The notes under the pieces were generated by a model. It ran no database searches and was not told the DNA's origin. It saw nothing but the letters and a program-made list of their open reading frames with translations. 64,000 bases of DNA from Bradyrhizobiaceae bacterium (GTDB lineage: Bacteria; Pseudomonadota; Alphaproteobacteria; Rhizobiales; Xanthobacteraceae), in NCBI GenBank assembly GCA_020544565.1, contig CP078014.1, positions 3,288,016 to 3,352,015 of the forward strand. Reading direction: 5' to 3'. A program made the translations under genes and the position numbers. Positions 52,167 through 63,561 of the stretch are shown in pieces; within the stretch, counting starts at the first letter, position 1; the number at the start of each line of letters is the position of its first letter.

Positions 52167-52763
52167 ATGACCGATTCCAGTGGGCACAAGAAACCGCCCG
52201 AGGCGGCCGCACCGGAGCCGCAGAAGGACCAGGAGCCCGTGGTTTCAAAGCCTTACGTGATGCCCGACGATCCCGAGCCGGGCTCGGCGGAGGCGCTCGC
52301 CAAGGAGGTCGCCGAGGCCAGGGACCGGACGCTGCGCACGCTGGCGGAGATGGAGAACCTGCGCAAGCGCACGGCGAAGGAAGTGGCGGACGCGCGCGCC
52401 TACGGCATCACCGCCTTCGCGCGCGACGTGCTCGATATCGCCGACAATCTGCAACGCGCCCTTGACGCCGTGCCGGCGGATGCGCGCGCGGCGGCCGATC
52501 CCGGCCTCAAGGCCCTGATGGAAGGCGTCGAACTGACCGAGCGCTCGCTGCACAAGACGCTGGAGAAGAACGGCGTGCAGAAGATCGATCCGCTCAATGA
52601 GAAGTTCGATCCGAACTTCCATCAGGCGATGTACGAGATGCCGGACCCCTCGGTGCCGTCGGGAACGGTGGTGCAGGTGGTGCAGAGCGGCTACACCATC
52701 GGCGGGCGCGTGCTGCGCCCGGCGCTGGTGGCGGTCTCCAAGGGCGGCGCCAAGGCCGAGTAA
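52167..52763 (+). CDS. grpE: Nucleotide exchange factor GrpE
   Basis: A 198-residue DnaK nucleotide-exchange factor. A long helix ([26 protein letters not shown]) gives the dimeric coiled coil, and the beta-wing ends with [27 protein letters not shown]. It is downstream of hrcA and about 2.9 kb before dnaK. A terminator follows. Confidence 0.97.
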   Translation: MTDSSGHKKPPEAAAPEPQKDQEPVVSKPYVMPDDPEPGSAEALAKEVAEARDRTLRTLAEMENLRKRTAKEVADARAYGITAFARDVLDIADNLQRALDAVPADARAAADPGLKALMEGVELTERSLHKTLEKNGVQKIDPLNEKFDPNFHQAMYEMPDPSVPSGTVVQVVQSGYTIGGRVLRPALVAVSKGGAKAE

Positions 52764-52774
52764 AGGCCGGGGTC

Positions 52775-52794
52775 AACCGCGCCGTCGCGGTTTT
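52775..52794 (+). terminator. Candidate Rho-independent terminator of hrcA-grpE
   Basis: A 7-bp stem AACCGCG / CGCGGTT with CCGT loop runs into TTTTA, 12 bp after the grpE stop. Confidence 0.65.
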
Positions 52795-52861
52795 AGCGAT
52801 CGCCGCAACAGGCCGTTAACGGCTGCGGCCTAGCGTCGGCCCCGGATCACCGGGCCGGCGC

Positions 52862-54382
52862 ATGACGATTTTGCTTGATACCAGCACTCAACGGACTGGC
52901 GCGCTGCGGCTGAGCCGCGGCGCGGCGGCGCTATTGGCGCTGGTCGCGGTGGCCGTTGCCGCGCTGGCGCTGCGCCGCGTGCTGCCGGCCAACAACGATG
53001 TGAGCTGGCTGTTGACCGCGGGCGAGCAGGTTCTCGCCGGCAAGACGCTCTATGCCGGCGTGATCGAGACCAATCCGCCGATCGCCGTCCTCGCCTATAT
53101 CCCGGCCATCCTGATCGCCCGCGCCGCCGGCATTGCCGCCGAACCGGTGGTCGATGCGCTGATGGCGCTCGCCATGATCGTCTCGCTCGGCTGCGTGGCT
53201 TTGATGCTGCGGCGCTCGGACCGGCTGCGCCATCTGCACGATCCGCTGCTGCTGGCGCCGACGCTGGCGGTTCTTGCGGTGTTGCCGACCCAGGAGTTCG
53301 GCCAGCGCGAGCATATCGCGCTGATCGCGGGCCTGCCGTTTTTCGCCGCGCTGATGCTGCGGGTGAACGGGGAGGAGCCGGCGCGCTGGCAGATCGTCGC
53401 CGCGGGGGTGGGGGCGGGCGTGATGCTGGCGTTCAAGCCCCATTTCATCCTTGCATTCGCCGGCGCGGTGATCGCGGCGGCGCTGCTGCGCCGGTCGTGG
53501 CGCCTGCTGGCCGTTGCGGAAAACTGTATCGCGGGCGTCGTCGTGCTCGGCTATGCCGCCGTCGTCGCCCTTGTCTTTCCGGAATTTTTCACCGTGGTGC
53601 TGCCGATCGCGCGCGATGTCTATGTGCCGGTGGGGCGGTCGCTGCCATACATGATCGCGACCATGGGCGCGGTATGCTGGCTCGGCGTGATGCTCGTAAT
53701 TCTGCTGTTGCAGCACGCGCGCCGCGATCGCGCCGTCATGGTGCTGGCCGCCGGCTCCCTGGGCTTTGCCGCGGCCTTCTTCGTGCAGCATAAGGGCTGG
53801 CCCTATCAGTCCTATCCGATGATTGCGCTGGCGTTTCTCGCCGCGATCGCCGCAATGGCCTCGTTCCGGTTTGAGGCGCGGCGGTGGGTCGGTGCGAGCG
53901 TGGCTGCCGCGCTGCTCGTCCTGTTCGTCAGCGCGATGGCGTGGTTCACCGACACCTTCAACGCGCAGCCGCTGCAGGCCGCCCTTGCCCGCCACGGCGA
54001 GCGGCCGGTGCTATTGGCGATCTCGGGCGAGCCGGGCATCGGTCATCCGGCGGTGCGGGTGCTGCATGGCACATGGGTGTCCCGCGAAGCCAGCCTGTGG
54101 GTCACCGCGCATGCCGAATACATGAAGCGCCACGGTCTGATTGCGCCCGGCAAGGCCGATGCGCTCGCCCGCCACATGGCGCAAGAGCGCGCCTGGCTGA
54201 TCGAGGATATCAGGCGGCAGCCGCCGACGCTTGTCGTGGTCGACAACATGGGCGGGCGGTGGGGCGAGTGGATCGCCGCCGACCCCGAACTGTCGGCGCT
54301 GCTGCAGCCTTATGCGAAAGCCGACAGCGTGGGCGGCGTCGATATCCTGATCCGCCGTGCCGCGGCCGTCACCGCGCGCTGA
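52862..54382 (+). CDS. Polytopic membrane protein, GT-C glycosyltransferase-like
   Basis: A 506-residue protein with about ten hydrophobic segments and a C-terminal soluble part. The first extramembrane loop NNDVSWLLTAGEQVLAGKTL, with an acidic residue after the first helix, and the ETNPPIAVLAYIPA segment recall PMT/ArnT-type GT-C glycosyltransferases, which use lipid-linked sugars. I cannot name its substrate. It lies between grpE and dnaK without an obvious functional link. Its last 14 bp overlap the end of the convergent periplasmic-protein gene. Confidence 0.8.
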   Translation: MTILLDTSTQRTGALRLSRGAAALLALVAVAVAALALRRVLPANNDVSWLLTAGEQVLAGKTLYAGVIETNPPIAVLAYIPAILIARAAGIAAEPVVDALMALAMIVSLGCVALMLRRSDRLRHLHDPLLLAPTLAVLAVLPTQEFGQREHIALIAGLPFFAALMLRVNGEEPARWQIVAAGVGAGVMLAFKPHFILAFAGAVIAAALLRRSWRLLAVAENCIAGVVVLGYAAVVALVFPEFFTVVLPIARDVYVPVGRSLPYMIATMGAVCWLGVMLVILLLQHARRDRAVMVLAAGSLGFAAAFFVQHKGWPYQSYPMIALAFLAAIAAMASFRFEARRWVGASVAAALLVLFVSAMAWFTDTFNAQPLQAALARHGERPVLLAISGEPGIGHPAVRVLHGTWVSREASLWVTAHAEYMKRHGLIAPGKADALARHMAQERAWLIEDIRRQPPTLVVVDNMGGRWGEWIAADPELSALLQPYAKADSVGGVDILIRRAAAVTAR

Positions 54383-55304
54383 TGCCGTCGCGCACTGCGC
54401 GGAAGCGCGGAAACGCCTGCGGCCAGTCCTCGCGGGTGGCGCTGGCGATGATGCGCAGGGTCGAGCCGCCGCCGAAGCGCAGCCATTGCACCACGGTGAC
54501 AGGGGTGTCGTTCTTGCCGGTCACAGCATTGATCCGCGTCTCGAACCCCGGCGTTCCGTCGATGCGCATCGGCTCGTTGGCGGTGATGCGGGCTTCGCGC
54601 AGGCCGGGGATGGCGGCGGCGGATTGCTGGGCGAAGCGGTCGCGGTCGTCGGCGCTGGCGGGAGCGGAGCCGAGGATGCCGATCACCATATAGGGCGCGC
54701 CGTCGAGGGTGGTGTCCTCGTTGCCGTCGGTCAGCAGCACGCTCGCCCGCGGCGCCAGCGTGCGCACCGTCTTGAAACCGCTGAGGTCGCCGACCTTGAA
54801 CGGCAACAGGCCGAGCTGTTCGTCCACCGGCACCTCGGCGCGGACGGCGGTCGAGGCCAGCATTTTGCGCATCGCCTCGTCGGAGAGGCCGGGGGTGGCG
54901 CCGCGCAGCTGGGCGATCACATAGCCGGTGAATTTGTTGTCGCCCGGCACGATCAGCGAATAGAGCCGCAGCGGCGTGTCGCCGTCCTTGCCGGTGTCGA
55001 CGGTCATGTAGGCCCGGCCCGCCGCGGTCTCGACCGGTTCGGGCTTCGGGCCGGTGGCGGGAGCCTTGCCATCCTTGAGCGCGGCATCGACCGTCTCATA
55101 GGCGGTCGGCGGGATCTCGGCGAGGCCGATCCGGATGGTCTGGTCGGCGGAGACGAAGCCGGTAAAATCCCGGGCCACGCTCACGCCCTCCGGAGGCACG
55201 AGGCCGACGCGCGAGCCCGGCGGAAACACCGGGTCGGCGGCGAGGGCAGGAACGCCGGCGGCGATCGATGCGGCGAGGACGAGCGCGCGGACAATGCTTT
55301 TCAT
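54369..55304 (-). CDS. Hypothetical exported protein
   Basis: A 311-residue protein with a clean signal peptide (MKSIVRALVLAASIAAGVPALAA) and no domain I can name with confidence. The mature part begins FPPGSRVGLVPPEGV and looks like a mixed alpha/beta periplasmic domain. ATG 55304 is chosen by the signal peptide; a longer frame upstream is not credible. It is divergent from dnaK and its 3' end overlaps the GT-C-like gene. Confidence 0.82.
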   Translation of the reverse strand: MKSIVRALVLAASIAAGVPALAADPVFPPGSRVGLVPPEGVSVARDFTGFVSADQTIRIGLAEIPPTAYETVDAALKDGKAPATGPKPEPVETAAGRAYMTVDTGKDGDTPLRLYSLIVPGDNKFTGYVIAQLRGATPGLSDEAMRKMLASTAVRAEVPVDEQLGLLPFKVGDLSGFKTVRTLAPRASVLLTDGNEDTTLDGAPYMVIGILGSAPASADDRDRFAQQSAAAIPGLREARITANEPMRIDGTPGFETRINAVTGKNDTPVTVVQWLRFGGGSTLRIIASATREDWPQAFPRFRAVRDGISAR

Positions 55305-57563
<2,259 letters not shown>

Positions 57564-57622
57564 AAGACTGAAGGCGTGTGATCATGGGGCGTGTGATCAC
57601 GACTCTCGATCCTCGCCGGATC

Positions 57623-57694
57623 GTCACCCCCGGGCTCGCCCCGGGGGTCCATCTCCTGAACGCGATGGATGGCCGGGTCGCGCCCGGCCATGAC
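57623..57694. repeat. Interspersed palindromic repeat, family D, copy D2, between dnaK and dnaJ
   Basis: Two hairpins (CCCCCGGGCTCGCCCCGGGG and GGCCGGGTCGCGCCCGGCC) lie within a larger inverted repeat related to D1. As RNA it would sit between the dnaK and dnaJ coding regions. Confidence 0.85.
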
Positions 57695-57712
57695 CGTTGA
57701 GAGACGCAATCC

Positions 57713-58846
57713 ATGTCCAAAGCCTGCTACTACGAAACGCTGGAAGTCGAACGCACCGTCGATGAAGCCGGACTGAAGTCCGCCTTTCGCAAGCTCGCCA
57801 TGAAGTGGCATCCGGACAAGAATCCGGGCGACAAGAGCAGCGAAGTCCGCTTCAAGGAAATCAACGAAGCCTACGAAGTCCTCAAGGACAGCCAGAAGCG
57901 CGCCGCCTATGACCGGTTCGGCCATGCGGCGTTCGAGCAGGGCGGCATGGGCGGCGGCGCGGGTTTCGGCGCCGGCTTCGCCTCTTCATTTTCGGACATT
58001 TTCGAGGACCTGTTCGGCATGGCCGGACAGCGCGGCGGCCGCGGTGGCCGCGAGCGTGGCGCGGACCTGCGCTACAACATGGAAATCACGCTGGAGGAAG
58101 CCTTCTCCGGCAAGACCGCGCAGATCGACATTCCTGTCGCCGTCACCTGCGAGACCTGTTCGGGCACCGGCGCCAAGGCCGGCACCAAGCCGAAGGCGTG
58201 CGCGATGTGCGGCGGCGCCGGCCGCGTCCGTCAGGCGCAGGGCTTTTTCACCCTGGAGCGCACCTGCCCGGGTTGTCAGGGCCGCGGCCAGACCATCGAG
58301 GCTCCGTGCGGCGCGTGCTCCGGCTCCGGCCGCGTCACCCGCGACCGCTCGCTGTCGGTGAACATTCCCGCCGGCGTCGAGGACGGCACCCGCATCCGCC
58401 TTGCCAACGAGGGCGAGGCCGGGGTGCAGGGCGGCCCGCCGGGCGATCTCTACATCTTCCTTTCCCTCGCCGCGCACAAGTTCTTCCAGCGCGACGGCGC
58501 CGACCTGCATTGCCGCGTGCCGGTGTCCATGGTGACGGCGGCGATGGGCGGCGAGTTCGAGGTACCGACCATCGACAAGGCGCAGACCAAGGTGAAGGTG
58601 CCGTCGGGCACCCAGTCCGGCCGGCGCTTCCGTATCTCCGGAAAAGGCATGCCTGTGTTGCGTTCCCGGCAGAAGGGCGACATGTACGTCCAGGTGGTGG
58701 TGGAGACCCCGCAGAACCTCACCAAGCGGCAGAAAGAGCTGCTGGCGGAGTTCGAGAAGCTGTCGTCCGGCGAGACCCAGCCGGAGGCGGCCGGCTTCTT
58801 CAAGACGGTCAAGGATTTTTTCGCCAGCCGCGCCGGCACGTCGTAA
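57713..58846 (+). CDS. dnaJ: Chaperone protein DnaJ
   Basis: A 377-residue type I Hsp40. The J domain has the HPD motif in [11 protein letters not shown] (near residue 35), then a Gly-rich region, four zinc-binding CxxCxGxG-type repeats ([32 protein letters not shown]) and the C-terminal substrate-binding domain. It starts 149 bp after the dnaK stop behind repeat D2. Confidence 0.98.
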   Translation: MSKACYYETLEVERTVDEAGLKSAFRKLAMKWHPDKNPGDKSSEVRFKEINEAYEVLKDSQKRAAYDRFGHAAFEQGGMGGGAGFGAGFASSFSDIFEDLFGMAGQRGGRGGRERGADLRYNMEITLEEAFSGKTAQIDIPVAVTCETCSGTGAKAGTKPKACAMCGGAGRVRQAQGFFTLERTCPGCQGRGQTIEAPCGACSGSGRVTRDRSLSVNIPAGVEDGTRIRLANEGEAGVQGGPPGDLYIFLSLAAHKFFQRDGADLHCRVPVSMVTAAMGGEFEVPTIDKAQTKVKVPSGTQSGRRFRISGKGMPVLRSRQKGDMYVQVVVETPQNLTKRQKELLAEFEKLSSGETQPEAAGFFKTVKDFFASRAGTS

Positions 58847-59105
58847 CGCTCAGGTCGTAACACTTCGGTAACACCCCGTGACCGCGTCCTTGACGGTTTT
58901 TGCTTGCGCCTGTACCCCTTGATGAAGGAAATTTGACCGTGGCCCGTTCCCGGGCCGCGCGGCAAAATGGGGTCTCCCGAATGGATTTGTGTTCGGCGCG
59001 CCGTCAGCGGTGACGCTCGACGGTGATCCCGGCGGGAAACATTCTTTGGACCCTTCACTGGGCTATTCTTTGGACTAATCACTGGACGTAGTCACCGGAC
59101 GCATC
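58847..59105. other. Gap between dnaJ and pmtA with a 24-bp imperfect direct repeat
   Basis: Units beginning ATTCTTTGGAC at 59041 and 59065 share the core TCACTGG, and a third shortened unit runs on to about 59104, right up to the pmtA start. A weak TTGACG/TACCCC promoter-like pair lies at 58890-58918. The rest shows nothing I can support. Confidence 0.5.
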
Positions 59106-59705
59106 ATGGCTCCTCAATCCTCTGCGCGTGCGCTGAAAAAGCCGCTCCGTCTCGACGACGAGGTCCGCTTTCTCCGCTCCTGGATTGAAAAGCCGCTGCA
59201 CATGGGCGCGGTGATGCCCTCGAGCAAGGCCTTGGCGCGCACCATGGCCCGCCATGTCGATCCGCACGCCACCGGTCCGGTGATCGAACTGGGCCCGGGC
59301 ACCGGCGCGATCACCGACGCGCTGATCGAGCACGGCGTCGCCGAGAAGCGGCTGGTGCTAGTGGAGTTCGATCCCGGCTTTTGTGCCCTGCTGCGCGAGC
59401 GTTACCCCCAGGCCATGGTGGTGCAGGGCGATGCCTATGCGCTCGGCAAGACGCTGGCGGAGATGACCGAGCCCGCCACCGCCATGGTGTCCGGCCTGCC
59501 GCTCGTCACCAAGCCGATGATGATCCGCATGAAGCTGTTACGCGACGCCTTCCACAAGATGGAGCCGGGCGCGCCCTTCATCCAGTTCACCTATTCGGTG
59601 GCGCCGCCGATTCCCAAATCGCTGCCGGGCGTCCATACCCAGGCGTCGCAGCGCATCTGGATGAACCTGCCCCCGGCGCGGGTCTGGGTCTATCGCAAGG
59701 GCTGA
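59106..59705 (+). CDS. pmtA: Phospholipid N-methyltransferase PmtA
   Basis: A 199-residue SAM-dependent methyltransferase that converts phosphatidylethanolamine towards phosphatidylcholine. The start RFLRSWIEKPLHMGAVMPSSKALARTMA and the SAM loop VIELGPGTGAITDALI match the alphaproteobacterial PmtA group. From memory, B. japonicum pmtA also lies downstream of dnaKJ, which supports both the name and the organism guess. The ATG lacks an obvious Shine-Dalgarno sequence. Confidence 0.9.
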   Translation: MAPQSSARALKKPLRLDDEVRFLRSWIEKPLHMGAVMPSSKALARTMARHVDPHATGPVIELGPGTGAITDALIEHGVAEKRLVLVEFDPGFCALLRERYPQAMVVQGDAYALGKTLAEMTEPATAMVSGLPLVTKPMMIRMKLLRDAFHKMEPGAPFIQFTYSVAPPIPKSLPGVHTQASQRIWMNLPPARVWVYRKG

Positions 59706-59719
59706 TGCCGTCGCGACCC

Positions 59720-59880
59720 TGTCCCGGACGCGATGCAGCGCCAATAGCGCGTTTACGCGCGTCTGTGACGCGCTATGGAGCTGCTTCGCAGAGCCGCGCA
59801 AAACCATGACAGTTCGTATCCGTTGCGGTCCCGGTTCAGCAGCGCATCACAAAAGTGCCGCGCTGCGCCCGGGACACGGG
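59720..59880. repeat. Interspersed palindromic repeat, family C, copy C2
   Basis: GTCCCGGACGCGATGCAGCG on the left and CGCTGCGCCCGGGAC on the right are inverted ends, with internal blocks such as TTACGCGCGTCTGTGACGCG. It fills the gap between pmtA and the FMN reductase gene. Confidence 0.8.
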
Positions 59881-59940
59881 CCGGGGTTCGCGGCAACGAA
59901 CCGGCTTTCCCTGCGCGGCAAAACGCTTTAGGTCTGGGCC

Positions 59941-60525
59941 ATGCCCGCGCTGAAAATCCTCGTCATTCCCGGCTCGTTGCGCACCGGCTCGCTCAACGCG
60001 CGGCTCGCGGCCGCGGCGGTGAAGGAGCTGGCGCTGCTCGATGTCGATGTGACGCTGATCTCGCTGGCCGATTTTCCGCTGCCGATCTACGACGGCGACC
60101 TTGAGGTGAAATCCGGCGTGCCGGCCAACGCCGTCAACCTCAAGCGCATGATCGGCGCGCATCACGGCGTGCTCATCGTCAGCCCGGAATACAATTCGTC
60201 GGTGCCGCCGCTGCTCAAGAACGCCATCGACTGGGTGACGCGGGTGCGCGAGCGCGACGAGACCTTCGGCCAGGTGTTCCGCGAGCGCGCCTTTGCCATT
60301 GCCGCCGCATCCGACGGAAAGTTCGGCGGGCTGCGGGTGCTGATGGCGCTGCGCCAGATTCTCGCGCTCGGCTGCGGCGCGACGGTAATTCCCAGGCAGG
60401 TGACGCTGTCCTTCGCCGATCAGGCTTTCGACGAGATGGACCGCCTGCGCCATCCGGCCGACGCCGACCTCCTCAAAGCAACGCTGCGGCAACTGATCGC
60501 CACCGCGCAACAGACGACGATGTGA
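59941..60525 (+). CDS. NADPH-dependent FMN reductase family protein
   Basis: A 194-residue flavodoxin-fold oxidoreductase. The FMN phosphate loop is VIPGSLRTGSLNARLAAAAV and the second flavin-binding segment is VSPEYNSSVPPLLKNAIDWVTR. Relatives reduce quinones, chromate or azo dyes; the natural substrate here is unknown. It lies 6 bp before pyrF and may be co-transcribed. Confidence 0.93.
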   Translation: MPALKILVIPGSLRTGSLNARLAAAAVKELALLDVDVTLISLADFPLPIYDGDLEVKSGVPANAVNLKRMIGAHHGVLIVSPEYNSSVPPLLKNAIDWVTRVRERDETFGQVFRERAFAIAAASDGKFGGLRVLMALRQILALGCGATVIPRQVTLSFADQAFDEMDRLRHPADADLLKATLRQLIATAQQTTM

Positions 60526-60531
60526 GACGCC

Positions 60532-61233
60532 ATGAAGCCCCCGCGCCCCGACAGCCGCGACCGCCTGATCGTCGCCCTCGATCTCTCCAGCGTGGAGGCG
60601 GCCGAGGCGCTGGTCGAGCGGATCGGCGACAGCGCGACGTTCTACAAGATCGGTTATCAGCTCGCCTATGCCGGCGGTCTCGCGCTGGTGCCGAAGCTCG
60701 CCGCGCGCGGCAAGAAGGTGTTCGTCGATCTCAAGCTGCACGACATCGGCAACACCGTCGCCAGGGGCATCGAGAGCCTCGCCAAACTGGGCGCGACCTT
60801 CGCCACCGTCCATGCCTATCCGCAGACCATGAAGGCCGCGGTCGAGGCGCGCGGGCCGTCGCTGAAGATTCTCGCGGTCACCGTGCTGACCTCCTATGAC
60901 GAGGCCGATCTGCAGGCGGCCGGCTATCGCCTCGGCGTCGCCGACATGGTCGCCGAGCGGGCGCGGCAGGCGCAGGCGATCGGCATCGACGGCCTGGTCT
61001 GTTCGGGCGAGGAAGCCGCCACCGTGCGCGGCCTTGTCGGCCCGGACATGGCGCTGGTGACCCCGGGCATCCGTCCCGCGGGCAGCGACGTCGGCGACCA
61101 GAAGCGGGTGATGACCCCGGCCCGCGCCATCGCCGCGGGGGCGGATTATCTCGTGGTCGGCCGTCCCGTCATGGCGGCGGCCGATCCGAAGGCGGCGGCG
61201 GATGCCATCGTCGCCGAGATCGCGGGAGTCTAG
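60532..61233 (+). CDS. pyrF: Orotidine 5'-phosphate decarboxylase
   Basis: A 233-residue TIM barrel for the last step of UMP synthesis. The catalytic Asp-Lys-x-Lys-x-x-Asp motif is in [14 protein letters not shown], and the C-terminal phosphate-binding segment is [11 protein letters not shown]. Length is normal. Confidence 0.98.
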   Translation: MKPPRPDSRDRLIVALDLSSVEAAEALVERIGDSATFYKIGYQLAYAGGLALVPKLAARGKKVFVDLKLHDIGNTVARGIESLAKLGATFATVHAYPQTMKAAVEARGPSLKILAVTVLTSYDEADLQAAGYRLGVADMVAERARQAQAIGIDGLVCSGEEAATVRGLVGPDMALVTPGIRPAGSDVGDQKRVMTPARAIAAGADYLVVGRPVMAAADPKAAADAIVAEIAGV

Positions 61234-61244
61234 TAGCGCAATCC

Positions 61245-61369
61245 GTGTCCCGGGCGCGATGCAACGCGCAGCGTTGCTTCGCAGAACCGGGACCGTACTG
61301 ATATGGTGCTTGCAAAAGCCCCGGCTCTGCGGAGCGGCACTTCGCGCCGCACCGCGTCCGGGGCACGCG
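61245..61369. repeat. Interspersed palindromic repeat, family C, copy C3
   Basis: GTGTCCCGGGCGCGATGCAA and the right end GCACCGCGTCCGGGGCAC are imperfect inverted arms, closely like C1. It separates pyrF from the DUF1330 gene. Confidence 0.85.
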
Positions 61370-61394
61370 AACACCGAACAACAAGGAGAAACCG

Positions 61395-61700
61395 ATGGCC
61401 AAGGGTTACTGGATCGCGCGGATCGACGTGCAGGACCTCGAAGGTTACAAGCGCGATTACGTCACCCATAACGGCGCGGTGTTTCACAAATATGGCGCCC
61501 GGTTTCTGGTGCGCGGCGGCGCCTACGAGGCCCACGAGGGGCCGGCACGTTCGCGCAACGTGGTGATCGAGTTCAAGGACTACGCCACCGCGCTCGCCTG
61601 CTACCATTCGCCGGAATATCAGGCCCTGATCACGGCGCGCGGCCCGCATTCCAGCGGCGAGATCGTCATCATCGAGGGCTATGACGGCCCGCAGCCCTGA
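61395..61700 (+). CDS. DUF1330 domain protein
   Basis: A 101-residue protein that is entirely a DUF1330 dimeric ferredoxin-like alpha/beta-barrel domain. Family-like segments are KGYWIARIDV, AVFHKYGARFLVRGG and RNVVIEFKDYATALACYHSPEYQAL. No function is established. ACAAGGAGAAACC before the ATG is a strong ribosome-binding site. It lies between pyrF and dapB. Confidence 0.92.
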   Translation: MAKGYWIARIDVQDLEGYKRDYVTHNGAVFHKYGARFLVRGGAYEAHEGPARSRNVVIEFKDYATALACYHSPEYQALITARGPHSSGEIVIIEGYDGPQP

Positions 61701-61787
61701 GCGCCCGCTCCGCGCGGGCCGCTGTTGCCGCCGCCGTCTCGCGCCGCTATACCCCGGCAAGCTGACACGGGAGTGCGAGGGCTGGAT

Positions 61788-62600
61788 ATGGCTGACATGC
61801 GCCTGATCGTTGCCGGGGCCGGGGGCCGCATGGGCCGCGCCCTGATCCGCGCCATCGCCGAGACTCCGGGGGCGGTGCTGAGCGGCGCGCTGGAAGCGCC
61901 GGGCTCCGCGCTGCTCGGTCAGGATTCCGGGGTGCTCGCCGGGCTTCCCGCCAACGGCATCGCCCTGTCGGGCGATCTGTGGACCATGTCCAGGGAGGCC
62001 GACGGCATTCTCGATTTCACCGTGCCGGCCGCGACCATCGCCAATGTCGCCATCGCCGCCCAGCGCGGCCTCGTCCATGTCATCGGCACCACCGGCCTGT
62101 CGGCATCGGATGATGCGGTGATCAGGAGCGTCACCTCGCAGGCCATCGTGGTGCAGTCCGGCAATATGAGCCTCGGCGTCAATCTGCTGGCGGCGCTGGT
62201 GAAGCAGGTGGCGAAGTCGCTCGATGAGGATTTCGATATCGAGATCGTCGAGATGCATCACCGCCAGAAGATCGATGCGCCCTCGGGCACCGCCTATCTG
62301 CTCGGGCAGGCGGCGGCGGCGGGCCGCGGTATCGATCTCGCGCAGCGCTCGGTGCGCTCGCGCGACGGCTATACCGGCGCGCGCAATCCCGGCGATATCG
62401 GCTTCGCCACGCTGCGCGGCGGCACCGTGACCGGCGATCACACCGTGGTGTTCGCCGGCCCCTATGAGCGGATCGAACTCACCCACAAGGCCGAGGACCG
62501 CATGATCTTCGCCCGTGGCGCGCTCAAGGCGGCGCTGTGGGCGCGGGACAAGAAGCCGGGCTTCTACACCATGACCGACGTGCTCGGCCTCGGTGCATAG
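61788..62600 (+). CDS. dapB: 4-hydroxy-tetrahydrodipicolinate reductase
   Basis: A 270-residue NAD(P)H reductase of the lysine and diaminopimelate pathway. The nucleotide-binding [14 protein letters not shown] is at the N-terminus; the catalytic motif [19 protein letters not shown] is near residue 155. ATG 61788 ([10 protein letters not shown]) is chosen over a longer frame from 61725. Confidence 0.97.
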   Translation: MADMRLIVAGAGGRMGRALIRAIAETPGAVLSGALEAPGSALLGQDSGVLAGLPANGIALSGDLWTMSREADGILDFTVPAATIANVAIAAQRGLVHVIGTTGLSASDDAVIRSVTSQAIVVQSGNMSLGVNLLAALVKQVAKSLDEDFDIEIVEMHHRQKIDAPSGTAYLLGQAAAAGRGIDLAQRSVRSRDGYTGARNPGDIGFATLRGGTVTGDHTVVFAGPYERIELTHKAEDRMIFARGALKAALWARDKKPGFYTMTDVLGLGA

Positions 62601-62617
62601 GACGATTTTGGACCGCC

Positions 62618-62737
62618 GTCGTTGCGAGCCAACGGGTCCGGCTTCGCCGGCCCGATGATAGGCTCCGCGAAGCAAGCCATTCTTGCTTGAAACGGAAAAG
62701 ATGGACTGCGTCGTCGCAAGTGCTCCTCGCAATGACG
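62618..62737. repeat. Interspersed palindromic repeat, family A, copy A5 (long variant)
   Basis: The ends GTCGTTGCGAGCC and CTCCTCGCAATGAC match family A, with an extra inner hairpin GGGTCCGGCTTCGCCGGCCC. It lies between dapB and gpmA. Confidence 0.75.
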
Positions 62738-62768
62738 ATATCGACGTTCTAACGACTGGATTGAAAAT

Positions 62769-63392
62769 ATGAGCGACCGTCTTCTCGTGCTCGTGCGCCA
62801 CGGCCAGAGCGAATGGAATCTGAAAAATCTTTTCACCGGCTGGAAAGATCCGAGCCTCACCGAGCTCGGCGTCACGGAAGCCGTCGCCGCTGGACGCAGA
62901 CTCAAGGGCGAGGGTCTGTCGTTCGATGTTGCCTTCACCTCGGCGCTGACCCGCGCGCAGAAGACGCTCGATCTCGCGCTGACCGAGATGGGCCAGAACG
63001 GCATTCCGGTGACCAAGAATCTCGCGCTGAACGAGCGCGACTACGGCGATCTGTCCGGGCTCAACAAGGACGACGCCCGCGCCAAATGGGGCGAGGACCA
63101 GGTCCTGATCTGGCGGCGCTCCTACGACGTGCCGCCGCCCGGCGGCGAAAGCCTCAAGGATACGCTGGCGCGGGCGCTGCCCTATTACGTGCAGGAAATC
63201 CTGCCCGGCGTGCTGCGCGGTGAGCGCACCCTCGTCGTCGCCCACGGCAATTCGCTGCGCGCGCTGATCATGGTACTGGAGAAGATGACGCCGGAGCAGA
63301 TCCTCAAGCGCGAACTCGCCACCGGCGCGCCGGTGGTCTATCGCCTTAATGCCGATTCCACCGTGGCCTCGGTGAAGGATCTGGCGGGCTGA
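62769..63392 (+). CDS. gpmA: 2,3-bisphosphoglycerate-dependent phosphoglycerate mutase
   Basis: A 207-residue cofactor-dependent mutase of glycolysis. The phospho-histidine is in [10 protein letters not shown] (His 11), the conserved [15 protein letters not shown] segment and the second histidine in [11 protein letters not shown] are present. It is shorter than the ~250-residue E. coli form, as usual for Alphaproteobacteria. Confidence 0.97.
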   Translation: MSDRLLVLVRHGQSEWNLKNLFTGWKDPSLTELGVTEAVAAGRRLKGEGLSFDVAFTSALTRAQKTLDLALTEMGQNGIPVTKNLALNERDYGDLSGLNKDDARAKWGEDQVLIWRRSYDVPPPGGESLKDTLARALPYYVQEILPGVLRGERTLVVAHGNSLRALIMVLEKMTPEQILKRELATGAPVVYRLNADSTVASVKDLAG

Positions 63393-63410
63393 GCCTTCCT
63401 CATATTCGAG

Positions 63411-63544
63411 GTCGTCCCCGCGCAGGCGGGGACCCAGACTCCCTGGACTGTCGTTTGGTTGCGATAGTCGAGAGTCATAAATTCAACCATCACGGATCAC
63501 GCTCGAGTTCGGTGCTTATGGGTCCCCGCCTGCGCGGGGACGAC
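63411..63544. repeat. Interspersed palindromic repeat, family B, copy B2
   Basis: 26-nt ends that are exact reverse complements (GTCGTCCCCGCGCAGGCGGG... at the left) enclose ~80 bp of unique sequence. It lies between the convergent gpmA and methyltransferase genes, like B1. Confidence 0.93.
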
Positions 63545-63561
63545 CAGAGGAAAAATCGCGG

